Positions 12,587 through 21,794 of a stretch of DNA of 64,000 bases are shown here, piece by piece. Where the stretch lies: assembly GCF_000967865.1 (NCBI RefSeq), contig NZ_JXRU01000038.1, positions 248,001 to 312,000 on the forward strand, read 5' to 3'. The notes beneath the pieces are model-generated. The model worked only from the letters and a program-made list of their open reading frames with translations, did no database searches and was not told where the DNA came from. Made by a program: the position numbers and the translations under genes. This DNA is from Microbacterium sp. SA39. Its GTDB lineage: Bacteria; Actinomycetota; Actinomycetes; Actinomycetales; Microbacteriaceae. How positions within the stretch are numbered: the first letter of the stretch is position 1; the number at the start of each line of letters is the position of its first letter.

Positions 12587-13755
12587 CAGGACTCCACGGG
12601 TTTCGGATCGGGTGCAACCGCCGCCGGGCGCTTTCTGCGGCGGGTAGGACTCAGGGTGATGACAAGGCATGCCGCGATGCCCACGATGCCGAAGCCGACG
12701 CCCGGCAGGTACTGGCCAGGCCAATCCTCGCGCGCGCCGACATACATGAGCAGCACCGCGAGCGAGATCACGGTCGTCCATGCGTAGAAGATGAGGACCG
12801 CATCACGATCGCGGTGACCGAGATCGAGCATGCGGTGGTGCAGATGCTTGCGGTCGGGCGAGAACGGCGACTTCCCCGCGTTCATGCGCCGGAGCACCGC
12901 GAGACCGAAGTCGAGCAACGGCAAGAGGACGACGAGCAGCGGCAGCAGGATCGGGATGAACGCACCGAGCAGCTGAGAGCGTCCGAGACGCTCGGGGTCC
13001 AGTGCCGAGGGATCCATCTGACCGGTGATCGCGATCGCGGAGGTCGACATCAGCAGACCGAGGACCAGTGCCCCGGAGTCGCCCATGAAGAGCTTCGCCG
13101 GACTCCAGTTCAGCGGGAGGAAGCCCAGGCAGGCGCCGATCAGCACCGCCGCGATGAAGGTCGACAGGTTGAAGTAGCTCGAAGCACCGGAATCGCGGGT
13201 GAAGATGTAGGAGTACGCGAAGAAGACGCCGTTGGAGATGAGGCACACGCCGGCGACGAGACCGTCGAGCCCATCGATGAAGTTCACGGCGTTCATGACG
13301 ATGACGATCGCGAACATCGTCATCGTGATGCTGACCCAGCTCGAGAACACGATCAGGTCGCCGAAGGGCAGCGAGAGTATCTGCAGTCCGCCTCCGACCG
13401 TGATGATCCCTGCGGCGAGGAACTGGGCTCCCAGCTTGATCATCCAGTCCAGATCCCAGAGGTCGTCGACGACGCCGATGACCGCGATCAGCAGTGACGC
13501 GCCGAGGATCGACCACATGGTGCTCGGCGGGATCCAGATGCTCTGGAAGAAGGGATTCGCGGCCGAGAACGCGAAGGCGCAGGCGATGCCGAGGAAGATC
13601 GCGACGCCGCCGAGCCGCGGAGTCGGCGTCGTGTGCACGTCGCGGTCGCGGATGCCGGGATACAGCTTGAAGCGAAGGCTCAGACGCCAGACCGCCCACG
13701 TCAACCCGAAGGTGATGACGGCGGTGAGGACGATCGTGAAGAGATACTGCTTCAC
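12586..13755 (-). CDS. Undecaprenyl-phosphate GlcNAc-1-phosphate transferase (WecA/TagO/MraY family)
   Basis: This is a 389-residue polytopic membrane enzyme that transfers a sugar-1-phosphate from a UDP-sugar to a polyprenyl phosphate carrier, starting teichoic-acid, arabinogalactan-like or other wall glycan synthesis. The family motifs are present: VVDDLWDLDW, NFIDGLDGLVAG, MGDSGALVLG and the HLHHRMLDLGH loop typical of the WecA/Rfe branch rather than MraY. It has about ten helices. It overlaps the Sua5-type gene by 4 nt (ATGA) and the AtpI-like gene by 1 nt. This placement just upstream of atp is normal in actinobacteria. Confidence 0.93.
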   Translation of the reverse strand: MKQYLFTIVLTAVITFGLTWAVWRLSLRFKLYPGIRDRDVHTTPTPRLGGVAIFLGIACAFAFSAANPFFQSIWIPPSTMWSILGASLLIAVIGVVDDLWDLDWMIKLGAQFLAAGIITVGGGLQILSLPFGDLIVFSSWVSITMTMFAIVIVMNAVNFIDGLDGLVAGVCLISNGVFFAYSYIFTRDSGASSYFNLSTFIAAVLIGACLGFLPLNWSPAKLFMGDSGALVLGLLMSTSAIAITGQMDPSALDPERLGRSQLLGAFIPILLPLLVVLLPLLDFGLAVLRRMNAGKSPFSPDRKHLHHRMLDLGHRDRDAVLIFYAWTTVISLAVLLMYVGAREDWPGQYLPGVGFGIVGIAACLVITLSPTRRRKRPAAVAPDPKPVES

Positions 13756-14498
13756 GGATTCCCGTCCTGCTGCTCCCCCGAGTGATCCTCGTGCGACTCC
13801 TGGCCCTCGTCGGACTCCTGCGTCTCCTCGGGCTCCAGCAGGTCGCCGAGCACCTCGTGCAGCTGCTCCCTGGTCACGACCCCGTGGCGGAGGATGCGGA
13901 CGAGACCCGTTTCGTCGTCGCCCCGGCGGATCAACGACGTGGCATCGACGATGGTGGACGCGATGCCGTTCTTGCTCATACCGTCTGCGAGGTACACCGC
14001 GACGCTGTCACCGAGCATCTTCTCGGCATCGAGGGCGGAGATCGCGGCGTCCTTGCCGGTGAGGTTCGCGCTGGACACCGCCAGCGGTCCCGTCTCGGCC
14101 AGCAGTTCGAGGGCGACATGGCCCTCCGGCATCCGTACGGCGACAGTCCCGAGCGTCTCGCCCAGATCCCAGACGAGCGACGGCTGGGCCGGAAGCACGA
14201 TGGTGAGTCCGCCGGGCCAGAAGGCGTCGACGAGACGCTGGACGGGCTCGGGGACCGATTCGGCCAGGGCGGCGAGGGTGTCCTTGGAGCCGATCAAGAC
14301 AGGCGGCGGCTGGTCGCGGCCTCGTCCCTTGGCGTCGAGAAGGCGCTGCACGGCCGCCGGGGAGAAGGCGTCGGCGGCGACCCCGTACACAGTGTCGGTG
14401 GGCATCACGATGAGTTCTCCGCGGCCGATCGCCTGGCGCGCGTTGCGCATTCCGGCGAGCAGCTGCGCCTCGTCGCGGCAGTCGAAGATGGTTGACAT
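13752..14498 (-). CDS. L-threonylcarbamoyladenylate synthase (Sua5/YrdC/YwlC)
   Basis: This is a 248-residue enzyme making threonylcarbamoyl-AMP from Thr, bicarbonate and ATP, the first step of the t6A37 tRNA modification. The YrdC fold signature is clear (GELIVMPTDTVYGVAADAFS, KGRGRDQPPPVLIGS, PLAVSSANLTGKDAA). The last 30 residues are an acidic, Glu/Ser-rich tail and probably disordered. It lies 52 nt downstream of prmC and is coupled to the wecA-like gene by a 4-nt overlap. Confidence 0.94.
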   Translation of the reverse strand: MSTIFDCRDEAQLLAGMRNARQAIGRGELIVMPTDTVYGVAADAFSPAAVQRLLDAKGRGRDQPPPVLIGSKDTLAALAESVPEPVQRLVDAFWPGGLTIVLPAQPSLVWDLGETLGTVAVRMPEGHVALELLAETGPLAVSSANLTGKDAAISALDAEKMLGDSVAVYLADGMSKNGIASTIVDATSLIRRGDDETGLVRILRHGVVTREQLHEVLGDLLEPEETQESDEGQESHEDHSGEQQDGNP

Positions 14499-14550
14499 GA
14501 CGGTTCGATTCTATCCGGGCCGGATGCGGAGAATGCTCGACGTGGGCTGA

Positions 14551-15411
14551 TCAGGGCCGGAGGGCCGTGGTGGCGCGGTCACGCAGCGTCAGGTCGCGGT
14601 GCGTCGCCGTCGCGCGCCATCCGTCAGCGGTGAGCAGTTCCCTGATCGCCGCTCCCTGCAGCTCACCGTGCTCGATCACGAGCAGTCCCCCGGGACGGAG
14701 CAGTCGCAGCGCGCGCGAGCTGAGGGTGCGCACGACGTCGAGGCCGTCCTCTCCCCCGTACAGCGCCATCGCGGGGTCGAACAGACGCACCTCCGGGTCA
14801 CGCGGGATCGCATCGTCGGGGACGTACGGCGGATTCGAGATGACGACGGATGCCGTGCCGTCGAGTTCCGGGAACGCGTCGGCGAGATCGGAGAGCATGA
14901 GCGTCAGGTTCTCGACCCCCGCAGTGTTCCGGCTCGCCCAGACATGGGCATCGGGCGAGAGCTCGGCGGCGAAGATGCGGGCATGCGGCACCTCGGTCGC
15001 CATCGCCAGAGCGATCGCGCCGCTCCCTGTGCCGAGATCGACTCCGATCGGCGCCGCGTCCGGAGCAGTCAGCAACGCGTCGATGGCGTACTGGGCAACC
15101 GTCTCGGTCTCCGGACGCGGCACGAAGACACCGGGGCCGACGGCCAACTCGAGATGTCGGAACGGAGCCGTGCCGGTGATGTGCTGGAGGGGTTCACGCG
15201 CAGAGCGCCGCGTGACGAGGAGGTCGAGTTCCGCCGCGTGCTCGTCGGTGAGGCCATCACCGCGGATGACCGCCGCCTGCACCTCACCGCGGCGGTGTCC
15301 GAGCACGTGACCCGCGAGCAGCTCGGCGTCGACCAGCGGGTCCGGCACCCCGGCCTCCGCGAGGCGCTGGGCCGCGGCGCGCACGTGGGCGGCGAGCGAG
15401 TTCTCAGGCAT
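14551..15411 (-). CDS. prmC: Peptide chain release factor N5-glutamine methyltransferase
   Basis: This SAM-dependent enzyme methylates the Gln of the GGQ motif in release factors RF1/RF2. The SAM motif (GVDLGTGSGAIALAMA) and catalytic NPPY (VISNPPYVPDD) are present, with an N-terminal helical domain typical of PrmC. ATG 15411 (MPENSLAAHV) is preferred over a TTG seven codons upstream because GGAAG precedes it. Its substrate gene prfA lies upstream on the same strand, but a plus-strand cysKE pair and one small minus-strand gene now separate the two. Confidence 0.94.
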   Translation of the reverse strand: MPENSLAAHVRAAAQRLAEAGVPDPLVDAELLAGHVLGHRRGEVQAAVIRGDGLTDEHAAELDLLVTRRSAREPLQHITGTAPFRHLELAVGPGVFVPRPETETVAQYAIDALLTAPDAAPIGVDLGTGSGAIALAMATEVPHARIFAAELSPDAHVWASRNTAGVENLTLMLSDLADAFPELDGTASVVISNPPYVPDDAIPRDPEVRLFDPAMALYGGEDGLDVVRTLSSRALRLLRPGGLLVIEHGELQGAAIRELLTADGWRATATHRDLTLRDRATTALRP

Positions 15412-15509
15412 GGCTTCCAGCGTAGAGTGCAAGCGGCTGTCACATTTCCCGCGTCGCCGAAGGCCTCACCTAGGCTGGTGCCGCAGCGACCCGCACAGGA
15501 AGGCTCCTC

Positions 15510-16448
15510 ATGCCCGGTATCCACTCCGACATCACGACCGCGTTCGGCAACACCCCGCTCGTCCGCCTGAACAGGGTGGCCGAGGGTGTCGACGCCACGA
15601 TTCTCGCCAAGCTCGAGTTCTACAATCCGGCGTCCAGCGTGAAGGACCGTCTCGGTATCGCGATCGTCGACGCCGCCGAGGCATCGGGTGAGCTGAAGCC
15701 GGGCGGAACGATCGTCGAGGCGACCAGCGGCAACACCGGCATCGCGCTCGCGATGGTGGGAGCGGCCCGTGGCTACAAGGTGATCCTCACCATGCCGGCA
15801 TCGATGTCGAAGGAGCGGCGCATGCTGCTCAAGGCGTTCGGCGCCGAGCTCGTGCTCACCGACCCCACCAAGGGCATGACCAACGCCATCGCGGAGGCCG
15901 AGGAGATCGCGGCGAAGACTCCCGGTGCGGTGCTGGCCAAGCAGTTCGCGAACGAGGCCAACCCGGCGATCCACCGCAAGACGACGGCCGAGGAGATCCT
16001 CCGCGACACCGACGGCAAGGTTGACTACTTCGTGGCCGGCATCGGCACCGGCGGAACGATCACGGGTGTCGGACAGGTCCTGAAGGAGCGGATCCCCGGC
16101 GTCAAGATCGTCGCGGTCGAGCCCAAGGACTCCCCCATCCTCACCGAGGGCCACCCCGGTCCGCACAAGATCCAGGGCATCGGACCGAACTTCGTGCCGC
16201 CGATCCTCGACCGCGACGTGCTCGACGAGGTCATCGACGTCACCTTCGACGATGCGATCCGCCTCGCCCGCGACACCGCGGCCAAGGACGGCATCCTCGT
16301 CGGCATGTCGAGCGGCGCCGCGATCTGGGCGGCACTCGAAGTCGCCAAGCGCCCGGAGGCCGCGGGCAAGAACATCGTCGTGATCATCCCCTCGTTCGGT
16401 GAGCGCTACCTGTCGACGGCTCTGTACGAGCACCTTCGCGACGAGTGA
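15510..16448 (+). CDS. cysK: Cysteine synthase A (O-acetylserine sulfhydrylase)
   Basis: This is a 312-residue PLP enzyme forming cysteine from O-acetylserine and sulfide. The PLP lysine lies in [11 protein letters not shown], the substrate loop in [12 protein letters not shown], and the phosphate-binding GTGGTITG further on. AGGAAGG precedes the ATG. It overlaps cysE by 4 nt, so the two cysteine-pathway enzymes are coupled. The pair is divergent from prmC and convergent with the small membrane protein after cysE. Confidence 0.97.
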   Translation: MPGIHSDITTAFGNTPLVRLNRVAEGVDATILAKLEFYNPASSVKDRLGIAIVDAAEASGELKPGGTIVEATSGNTGIALAMVGAARGYKVILTMPASMSKERRMLLKAFGAELVLTDPTKGMTNAIAEAEEIAAKTPGAVLAKQFANEANPAIHRKTTAEEILRDTDGKVDYFVAGIGTGGTITGVGQVLKERIPGVKIVAVEPKDSPILTEGHPGPHKIQGIGPNFVPPILDRDVLDEVIDVTFDDAIRLARDTAAKDGILVGMSSGAAIWAALEVAKRPEAAGKNIVVIIPSFGERYLSTALYEHLRDE

Positions 16449-17020
16449 GCACGTCGGTCTGGGCTCGCTTCCGCGAAGACGTCGCGGCCGCGCGCCTGCG
16501 CGATCCGGCCGCGCGCAGCGCGGCCGAGGTGGCCTTGCTGTACCCGGGGCTGCACGCCATCTGGGCTCACCGCGTCTCGCACGCACTCTGGGAGCGCCGG
16601 CTCCGCCTGCTGGCCCGCTCGACGTCGCAGCTGTCCCGCTGGCTGACCGGTGTCGAGATCCACCCGGGGGCGACGATCGGTCGGCGCTTCTTCATCGACC
16701 ACGGGATGGGCGTCGTCATCGGCGAGACCGCCGAGATCGGCGACGATGTGATGCTCTACCACGGCGTCACGCTCGGCGGCCGCACGCGGGACTCGGGCAA
16801 GCGGCATCCGACCCTCGGCGACGGCGTCGCCGTGGGAGCCGGGGCCAAGATCCTCGGTCCGGTGACTATCGGCGCCGGATCCGTGGTCGGCGCGAACGCT
16901 GTCGTGACGCGCGATGCCCCGGCGGACAGCATCCTGGTCGGCGTGCCGGCCAAGCCGCGTCATCGCAGCGTCGGCGAGGACACCCGGGCGCTGCTCACTG
17001 CGCCCGACTACTCCATCTGA
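16445..17020 (+). CDS. cysE: Serine O-acetyltransferase
   Basis: This is a 191-residue hexapeptide-repeat acetyltransferase making O-acetylserine from serine and acetyl-CoA. The catalytic region ([29 protein letters not shown]) and left-handed beta-helix repeats are clear. It has the shorter N-terminal helical domain of the EpsC type rather than the 273-residue E. coli CysE. The GTG start lies within the cysK stop (GTGA overlap). Together with CysK it supplies cysteine. Confidence 0.96.
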   Translation: MSTSVWARFREDVAAARLRDPAARSAAEVALLYPGLHAIWAHRVSHALWERRLRLLARSTSQLSRWLTGVEIHPGATIGRRFFIDHGMGVVIGETAEIGDDVMLYHGVTLGGRTRDSGKRHPTLGDGVAVGAGAKILGPVTIGAGSVVGANAVVTRDAPADSILVGVPAKPRHRSVGEDTRALLTAPDYSI

Positions 17021-17032
17021 CCGGCTGAGCCG

Positions 17033-17440
17033 TCAGCGGCGGCGGGAGTCGTCTTCAGGAACTCTGCGCTTCAGGAAGATCCGCGGAAGCAGCACACTGC
17101 CGAGCGCCGTGATCAGCCAGACGATGAGCGCTCCGAGCAACCAGCCGCTGAGGTCGACGATGCGCAGGCCGCCGATCGGCAGCAGCACCACGATGACCAG
17201 GGCGACCAACGTCGAGATGATGCCCATGCCGCCCGTCAGCACGGGGGCATGACGATGCGCGAGCTTGCCCGTCAGCACCGCGAGCATGCTCTGCACGATC
17301 GCGAAGACGACGATGCAGATGACGAATCCCCACCACCTGTCCCATTGGATCCGGAATCCGTCGAGGAGAGCGTCAGCCACGATGAGTCCGAGGCCGGCGG
17401 AGACGACGTACATCAGCCCGCGGAACAGGAGTGTGATCAC
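17033..17440 (-). CDS. Four-helix membrane protein of the mycobacterial phage-holin-like superfamily
   Basis: This protein has 135 residues and four hydrophobic segments spanning most of its length, ending in a basic tail (LLPRIFLKRRVPEDDSRRR). The pattern (VADALLDGFRIQ..., GMGIISTLVALVIV...) resembles the phage holin family 4 / superfamily IV proteins that are common chromosomal genes in actinobacteria. There is no phage context here, so lysis is unlikely; the function is unknown. It lies 31 nt after prfA on the same strand and could be co-transcribed. Confidence 0.72.
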   Translation of the reverse strand: MITLLFRGLMYVVSAGLGLIVADALLDGFRIQWDRWWGFVICIVVFAIVQSMLAVLTGKLAHRHAPVLTGGMGIISTLVALVIVVLLPIGGLRIVDLSGWLLGALIVWLITALGSVLLPRIFLKRRVPEDDSRRR

Positions 17441-17471
17441 GCGCCGAGCCTAGCGCTCGGCGCGGACGCTG

Positions 17472-18551
17472 TCAGGAGTCGTTGCCGACGGCGGCGAGCT
17501 GCGCTTCCTCGTCGGCGGCGATCGCACTCGTGATGATCGGATCGAGTGCGCCGTCCATCACCTGGTCGAGGTTGTAGGCCTTGAAGCCGGTGCGGTGATC
17601 CGCGATGCGGTTCTCCGGGAAGTTGTAGGTGCGGATCCGCTCGGAGCGGTCCATCCCGCGGATCTGCGACCTGCGCACATCCGACGCCGCAGCAGCGAGT
17701 TCCTCCTGCTGACGCGCGAGTAGGCGGGCGCGGAGGACGCGCATGCCGGCCTCGCGGTTCTGCAGCTGCGACTTCTCGTTCTGCATCGAGACGACGATGC
17801 CGGTCGGCACGTGCGTGATGCGCACGGCCGAGTCGGTCGTGTTCACGGACTGCCCACCGGGACCTGAGGACCGGAACACGTCGATCTTGAGATCATTCGG
17901 GTCGATCTGGATCTCTTCGGGCTCGTCCACCTCGGGGAAGACCAGGACGCCCGTCGTCGAGGTGTGGATGCGACCCTGCGACTCGGTCGCCGGCACGCGC
18001 TGCACGCGGTGAACTCCACCCTCGTACTTGAGGTGCGCCCAGACACCCTGCGCCGGGTCGGTCGACGAACCCTTGATGGCGATCTGGACGTCCTTGTAGC
18101 CGCCGAGGTCGGACTCGTTGCGCTCCAGCAGCTCGGTCTTCCACCCCTTGTGCGCCGCGTACTGGATGTACATGCGCAACAGGTCGGCCGCGAACAGCGC
18201 CGACTCCGCGCCGCCCTCACCCGCCTTGATCTCCATGATCACGTCGCGCGCGTCATCGGGGTCGCGCGGAATCAGCAGACGCCGCAGACGCTCCTGCGAG
18301 GTCTGGAGCTCCTCCTCCATCGCAGGGATCTCTGCGGCGATGGATTCGTCCTCCCGGGCGAACTCCCGAGCGGTCTCCAGATCATCCGTCGCCGCGATCC
18401 AGGCGTCGTACGCGGCGACGATCCGCGACAGCTCGGCGTAGCGGCGGTTGACGCGCTTCGCACGGGCGGCGTCGGCGTGCACCGCCGGGTCGGAGAGTTC
18501 CTCCTGCACCCGGCGATGCTCGTCGATCAGAGTCTGGACGGACTCGAACAC
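17472..18551 (-). CDS. prfA: Peptide chain release factor 1
   Basis: This is the 359-residue factor that ends translation at UAA and UAG. The codon-recognition PAT motif lies in [12 protein letters not shown] and the peptidyl-tRNA hydrolysis motif in SGPGGQSVN. Length and domains are normal. It follows rho by 8 nt, the classic actinobacterial rho-prfA pair, and is the substrate of PrmC encoded further downstream. Confidence 0.97.
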   Translation of the reverse strand: MFESVQTLIDEHRRVQEELSDPAVHADAARAKRVNRRYAELSRIVAAYDAWIAATDDLETAREFAREDESIAAEIPAMEEELQTSQERLRRLLIPRDPDDARDVIMEIKAGEGGAESALFAADLLRMYIQYAAHKGWKTELLERNESDLGGYKDVQIAIKGSSTDPAQGVWAHLKYEGGVHRVQRVPATESQGRIHTSTTGVLVFPEVDEPEEIQIDPNDLKIDVFRSSGPGGQSVNTTDSAVRITHVPTGIVVSMQNEKSQLQNREAGMRVLRARLLARQQEELAAAASDVRRSQIRGMDRSERIRTYNFPENRIADHRTGFKAYNLDQVMDGALDPIITSAIAADEEAQLAAVGNDS

Positions 18552-18559
18552 GGAATCCC

Positions 18560-20644
18560 TCAGCGGATGCTGCTGTCGTGACCGTGGGCGCCCGAAGCGG
18601 GCGCAGGCATCGACTTCTGCATCTGCACGAGGAACTCGACGTTGGAGTTCGTCTCCTTGAGCTTGCCGAGCACGACCTCGAGAGCCTGCTGCTGGTCGAG
18701 GCCCGCAAGAGCGCGACGCAGCTTCCAGGTGATCTTGACCTCGTCGGCCGAAAGGAGCATCTCCTCGCGGCGGGTGCTCGACGCGTTGACGTCGACGGCC
18801 GGGAAGATGCGCTTGTCGGCGAGCGAGCGCGAGAGACGCAGCTCGCTGTTGCCGGTGCCCTTGAACTCCTCGAAGATGACCTCATCCATCTTGGAGCCGG
18901 TCTCGACGAGCGCCGTGGCGAGGATGGTGAGCGATCCACCGTTCTCGATGTTGCGCGCAGCACCGAAGAAGCGCTTGGGCGGATACAGCGCCGAGGCGTC
19001 GACTCCACCGGTCAGCACTCGGCCGGATGCCGGGGCGGCGAGGTTGTACGCGCGTCCCAGACGGGTGATCGAGTCGAGCAGCACGACCACGTCGCGACCG
19101 AGTTCGACCAGGCGCTTGGCGCGCTCGATCGCGAGTTCGGCGACCGTCGTGTGGTCTTCGGCCGGACGGTCGAAGGTCGAGGCGATGACCTCGCCCTTGA
19201 CCGTGCGCTCCATGTCGGTGACCTCTTCGGGGCGCTCGTCGACGAGCACGACCATGAGGTGGACCTCGGGGTTGTTCTGCGCGATCGCGTTCGCGATCTG
19301 CTGCAGCACGATCGTCTTGCCGGCCTTGGGCGGCGCGACGATGAGGCCGCGCTGGCCCTTGCCGATCGGAGCGACGAGATCGATGATGCGCTGCGTCAGC
19401 TTCTCGGGCGCGGTCTCCAGGCGCAGACGCTCCTGGGGGTACAGCGGGGTCAGCTTGCCGAACTCGACGCGGGTCGCGGCGTCATCGACCGACAGTCCGT
19501 TGATGGAGTCGACCTTGACGAGCGCGTTGTACTTCTGGCGCCCCTGCTGCTCGCCCTCGCGCGGCTGCTTGATCGAGCCGACGACGGCGTCGCCCTTGCG
19601 GAGGTTGTACTTCTTGACCTGTCCGAGGGACACGTACACGTCGCTCGGACCTGCGAGGTAGCCGGTGGTGCGCACGAACGCGTAGTTGTCGAGAACGTCG
19701 AGGATGCCGGCGATCGGGATCAGCACATCGTCCTCGCCGATCTCGGTGTCGAACTCGTCGGTCGGCTCCGCGCCGCGACGCTTGTTGCGCTGGCGATTGC
19801 GGTTGTTGCCGCCTGCCTGGTCGTCTGCGGCGACTGCGGCGGCCTGGGGCTGCTGCTGGTCCTGCGCAGTACCGTTCTGACCACGACCACGGTTGCGGCT
19901 GCGGTTGCGATTGCGGCCACGGCCGCCCTGCTCATCGCCGTCTGCGTCGGACGCGTCGTTGTTCTGCGCGTCGTCGTTCTGGGCGTTGCCGTTCTGGGCG
20001 TTGCCGTTCTGGGCGTTGCCGTTGCGCCCGTTCCGGCCGTTGCCGTTCTGGGCGCCGCCGTTCTGGGTGCCGCCGTTCTGGCCCTCGTCGTTCTGCGCGC
20101 TGTCGTTCTGAGCGTTGGTGCGCGCGTTGTTGTTGCGCGGGTTGCGCTTCGGAGCGGAGTCGTTCTGACCGCCGTCCTCCTGACCGGACTCGGCAGGAGT
20201 GGCATCCGCGGCGTCGGACGCCGGGGGCTCTGCGTCCGCGGCGGGCTTCTGCGCGCCGCGGCGGCCGCGGCCGGAGGTCTTCGGGGCGGCCTCGACCGGC
20301 GCCTCGGCGGCGGCAGGTGCCTCGGCCGGGGCGTCGGAGGCGTCGGCTGCGGGTGCATCGGCATCCGCCTTCTTCGCGCGGCTGCGTCGCGGGGCCTTGG
20401 CCTTGGGGGCGGCCTCCGCGTTCTCGGCTCCGTCGCCGGACGGCGCGGCCTGCTGCTCGACGGCTGCGGGGGCGGCATCCGCCTTCTCCGCAGCCTTCTC
20501 CGCCTTCGCGGCGGCGGTGGCGGTGGTGGCACGACGCGGTGCGCGCTTGCGCGCCGGTGCGGCCGTCTCGGTGTCCGCAGCAGCCGCAGGGGCGTCGGCG
20601 ACGGACGTCGTCTGATCGTTCTGGGTCTCGGAGAGGTTCTCCAC
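18560..20644 (-). CDS. rho: Transcription termination factor Rho with long disordered N-terminal extension
   Basis: This RNA-dependent ATPase helicase terminates transcription. The core starts near residue 305 ([20 protein letters not shown]) and includes the P-loop APPKAGKT and the [15 protein letters not shown] region. With about 694 residues it is far longer than E. coli Rho (419). The extra N-terminus is Ala/Pro/Lys/Glu-rich, then Asn/Gln/Gly-rich (about 160-260) with tandem GNAQN repeats, then Arg-rich. I choose GTG 20644 because GGGAG precedes it; ATG 20665 is an alternative. Extended Asn- or Arg-rich inserts are known in actinobacterial Rho and are thought to bind RNA. Confidence 0.96.
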   Translation of the reverse strand: MENLSETQNDQTTSVADAPAAAADTETAAPARKRAPRRATTATAAAKAEKAAEKADAAPAAVEQQAAPSGDGAENAEAAPKAKAPRRSRAKKADADAPAADASDAPAEAPAAAEAPVEAAPKTSGRGRRGAQKPAADAEPPASDAADATPAESGQEDGGQNDSAPKRNPRNNNARTNAQNDSAQNDEGQNGGTQNGGAQNGNGRNGRNGNAQNGNAQNGNAQNDDAQNNDASDADGDEQGGRGRNRNRSRNRGRGQNGTAQDQQQPQAAAVAADDQAGGNNRNRQRNKRRGAEPTDEFDTEIGEDDVLIPIAGILDVLDNYAFVRTTGYLAGPSDVYVSLGQVKKYNLRKGDAVVGSIKQPREGEQQGRQKYNALVKVDSINGLSVDDAATRVEFGKLTPLYPQERLRLETAPEKLTQRIIDLVAPIGKGQRGLIVAPPKAGKTIVLQQIANAIAQNNPEVHLMVVLVDERPEEVTDMERTVKGEVIASTFDRPAEDHTTVAELAIERAKRLVELGRDVVVLLDSITRLGRAYNLAAPASGRVLTGGVDASALYPPKRFFGAARNIENGGSLTILATALVETGSKMDEVIFEEFKGTGNSELRLSRSLADKRIFPAVDVNASSTRREEMLLSADEVKITWKLRRALAGLDQQQALEVVLGKLKETNSNVEFLVQMQKSMPAPASGAHGHDSSIR
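19976..20020. repeat. 15-bp tandem repeat inside rho
   Basis: Three perfect consecutive copies of GTTCTGGGCGTTGCC occur, with degenerate copies on both sides to about 20100. On the coding strand they encode GNAQN units of the Rho low-complexity insert. The unit length is a multiple of three, so copy-number change would keep the frame. Confidence 0.9.
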
Positions 20645-20825
20645 GAGTACTCCCTTATATGTCATGGGGAAAGAGCGTTGAACGTGCACAACGGGTGCTG
20701 CGCGCGATCGCACGGGCTGACGCTCTGCGCCAGCCAGCCTCGGCAGGAGGCTCTGAGAAAGAGCTCTGCATCAAGGGTTTGCGTGCGGGTCTTGCAAGAG
20801 TTGCAATGGGGCCAGATTCACGAAA

Positions 20826-21794
20826 CTACGTGGAGCCCTCCGCTCGATCCCCCACTGTACCACCACGCACGTCGACGGCGAGCAGGAGCGCCTCCCACGG
20901 GGTGTCTGTGATCCGATCGGCGAGCTCGACGGCGTCCTGGCGGCTGCCCGGTCCGTCCGCCAGCACGAGCACGCTCGGTCCCGCCCCGGACACGACGGCG
21001 GCGAATCCGGCGGCGCGCAGCGCCTGCACCAGCCGCTGCGTCTCGGGCATGGCCTCAGCACGATAATCCTGGTGGAGACGGTCTGCCGTCGCATCGAGCA
21101 GCAGCTCGGGGCTCTGCATCAGCGCGGCGATGAGCAGCGCCGAACGAGACACGTTGAACACGGCATCCGCGGTCGACACCTGCGGCGGCTGCAGAGAGCG
21201 CGCCTGCGACGTCGACATGGTGTACGCCGGTACCAGCACGAGCGGCGAGACCCCGCGGTGCACGAGGAGCTTCTTGTGCTGAGGGCCGCGCTCCCCCACC
21301 CACGCGATCGTCAGCCCGCCGAAGAGCGCGGGGGCGACGTTGTCAGGGTGGCCTTCGAGCTCGGTCGCGAGGCGGAGCAGATCGTCGTCGTCGATGTCGA
21401 CGTCGCCGGCGAGCAGTCCTTTCGCCGCGAGCACGCCGGCCGCGACTGCTGCGCCGGACGACCCGAGGCCGCGTCCGTGCGGCACGCCGTTCTCGGCCAC
21501 GATGCGAAGACCCGGAACAAGACGACCCGCGTCGGCGAAGACATACGCGATCGTGCGGACGATGAGGTTCGAGGCGTCGCGGGGAATCTCCTGCGCACCC
21601 GAACCTGTCACCTCGATCTCGAGCTGCCCCTCGGGGAGCGCCGTCACCTGCAACGTATCGTAGATGCTGAGCGCCAGGCCGAGCGTGTCGAAACCGGGCC
21701 CGAGGTTCGCGCTGGTGGCGGGGACCCGCACCTCGACGGTCCTTCCCTGCGTCGCGCCGCCTTCAGCGGAGACCGGGGTGGCCGACACCGTCAC
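20826..21794 (-). CDS. thrB: Homoserine kinase
   Basis: This is a 322-residue GHMP-family kinase that phosphorylates homoserine on the way to threonine. The ATP-binding signature PHGRGLGSSGAAVAAG is present, as is the N-terminal VPATSANLGPGFDTLGLAL. It overlaps hom by 4 nt. thrC is not in the window. The gap to rho (181 nt) holds no recognisable feature and probably contains the rho promoter. Confidence 0.96.
   Translation of the reverse strand: MTVSATPVSAEGGATQGRTVEVRVPATSANLGPGFDTLGLALSIYDTLQVTALPEGQLEIEVTGSGAQEIPRDASNLIVRTIAYVFADAGRLVPGLRIVAENGVPHGRGLGSSGAAVAAGVLAAKGLLAGDVDIDDDDLLRLATELEGHPDNVAPALFGGLTIAWVGERGPQHKKLLVHRGVSPLVLVPAYTMSTSQARSLQPPQVSTADAVFNVSRSALLIAALMQSPELLLDATADRLHQDYRAEAMPETQRLVQALRAAGFAAVVSGAGPSVLVLADGPGSRQDAVELADRITDTPWEALLLAVDVRGGTVGDRAEGST

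Noticed and set aside
17033..17440. Prophage remnant because of a holin-like protein
   Set aside because: No other phage gene or att site is near; holin-like superfamily IV members are common chromosomal genes in actinobacteria.
19970..20110. Possible CRISPR-like array
   Set aside because: The repeats are 15 bp, contiguous and encode a Rho low-complexity region; there are no spacers or cas genes.
20645..20825. Riboswitch or attenuator before rho or thrB
   Set aside because: No conserved riboswitch core, leader peptide or strong stem could be seen in this gap.
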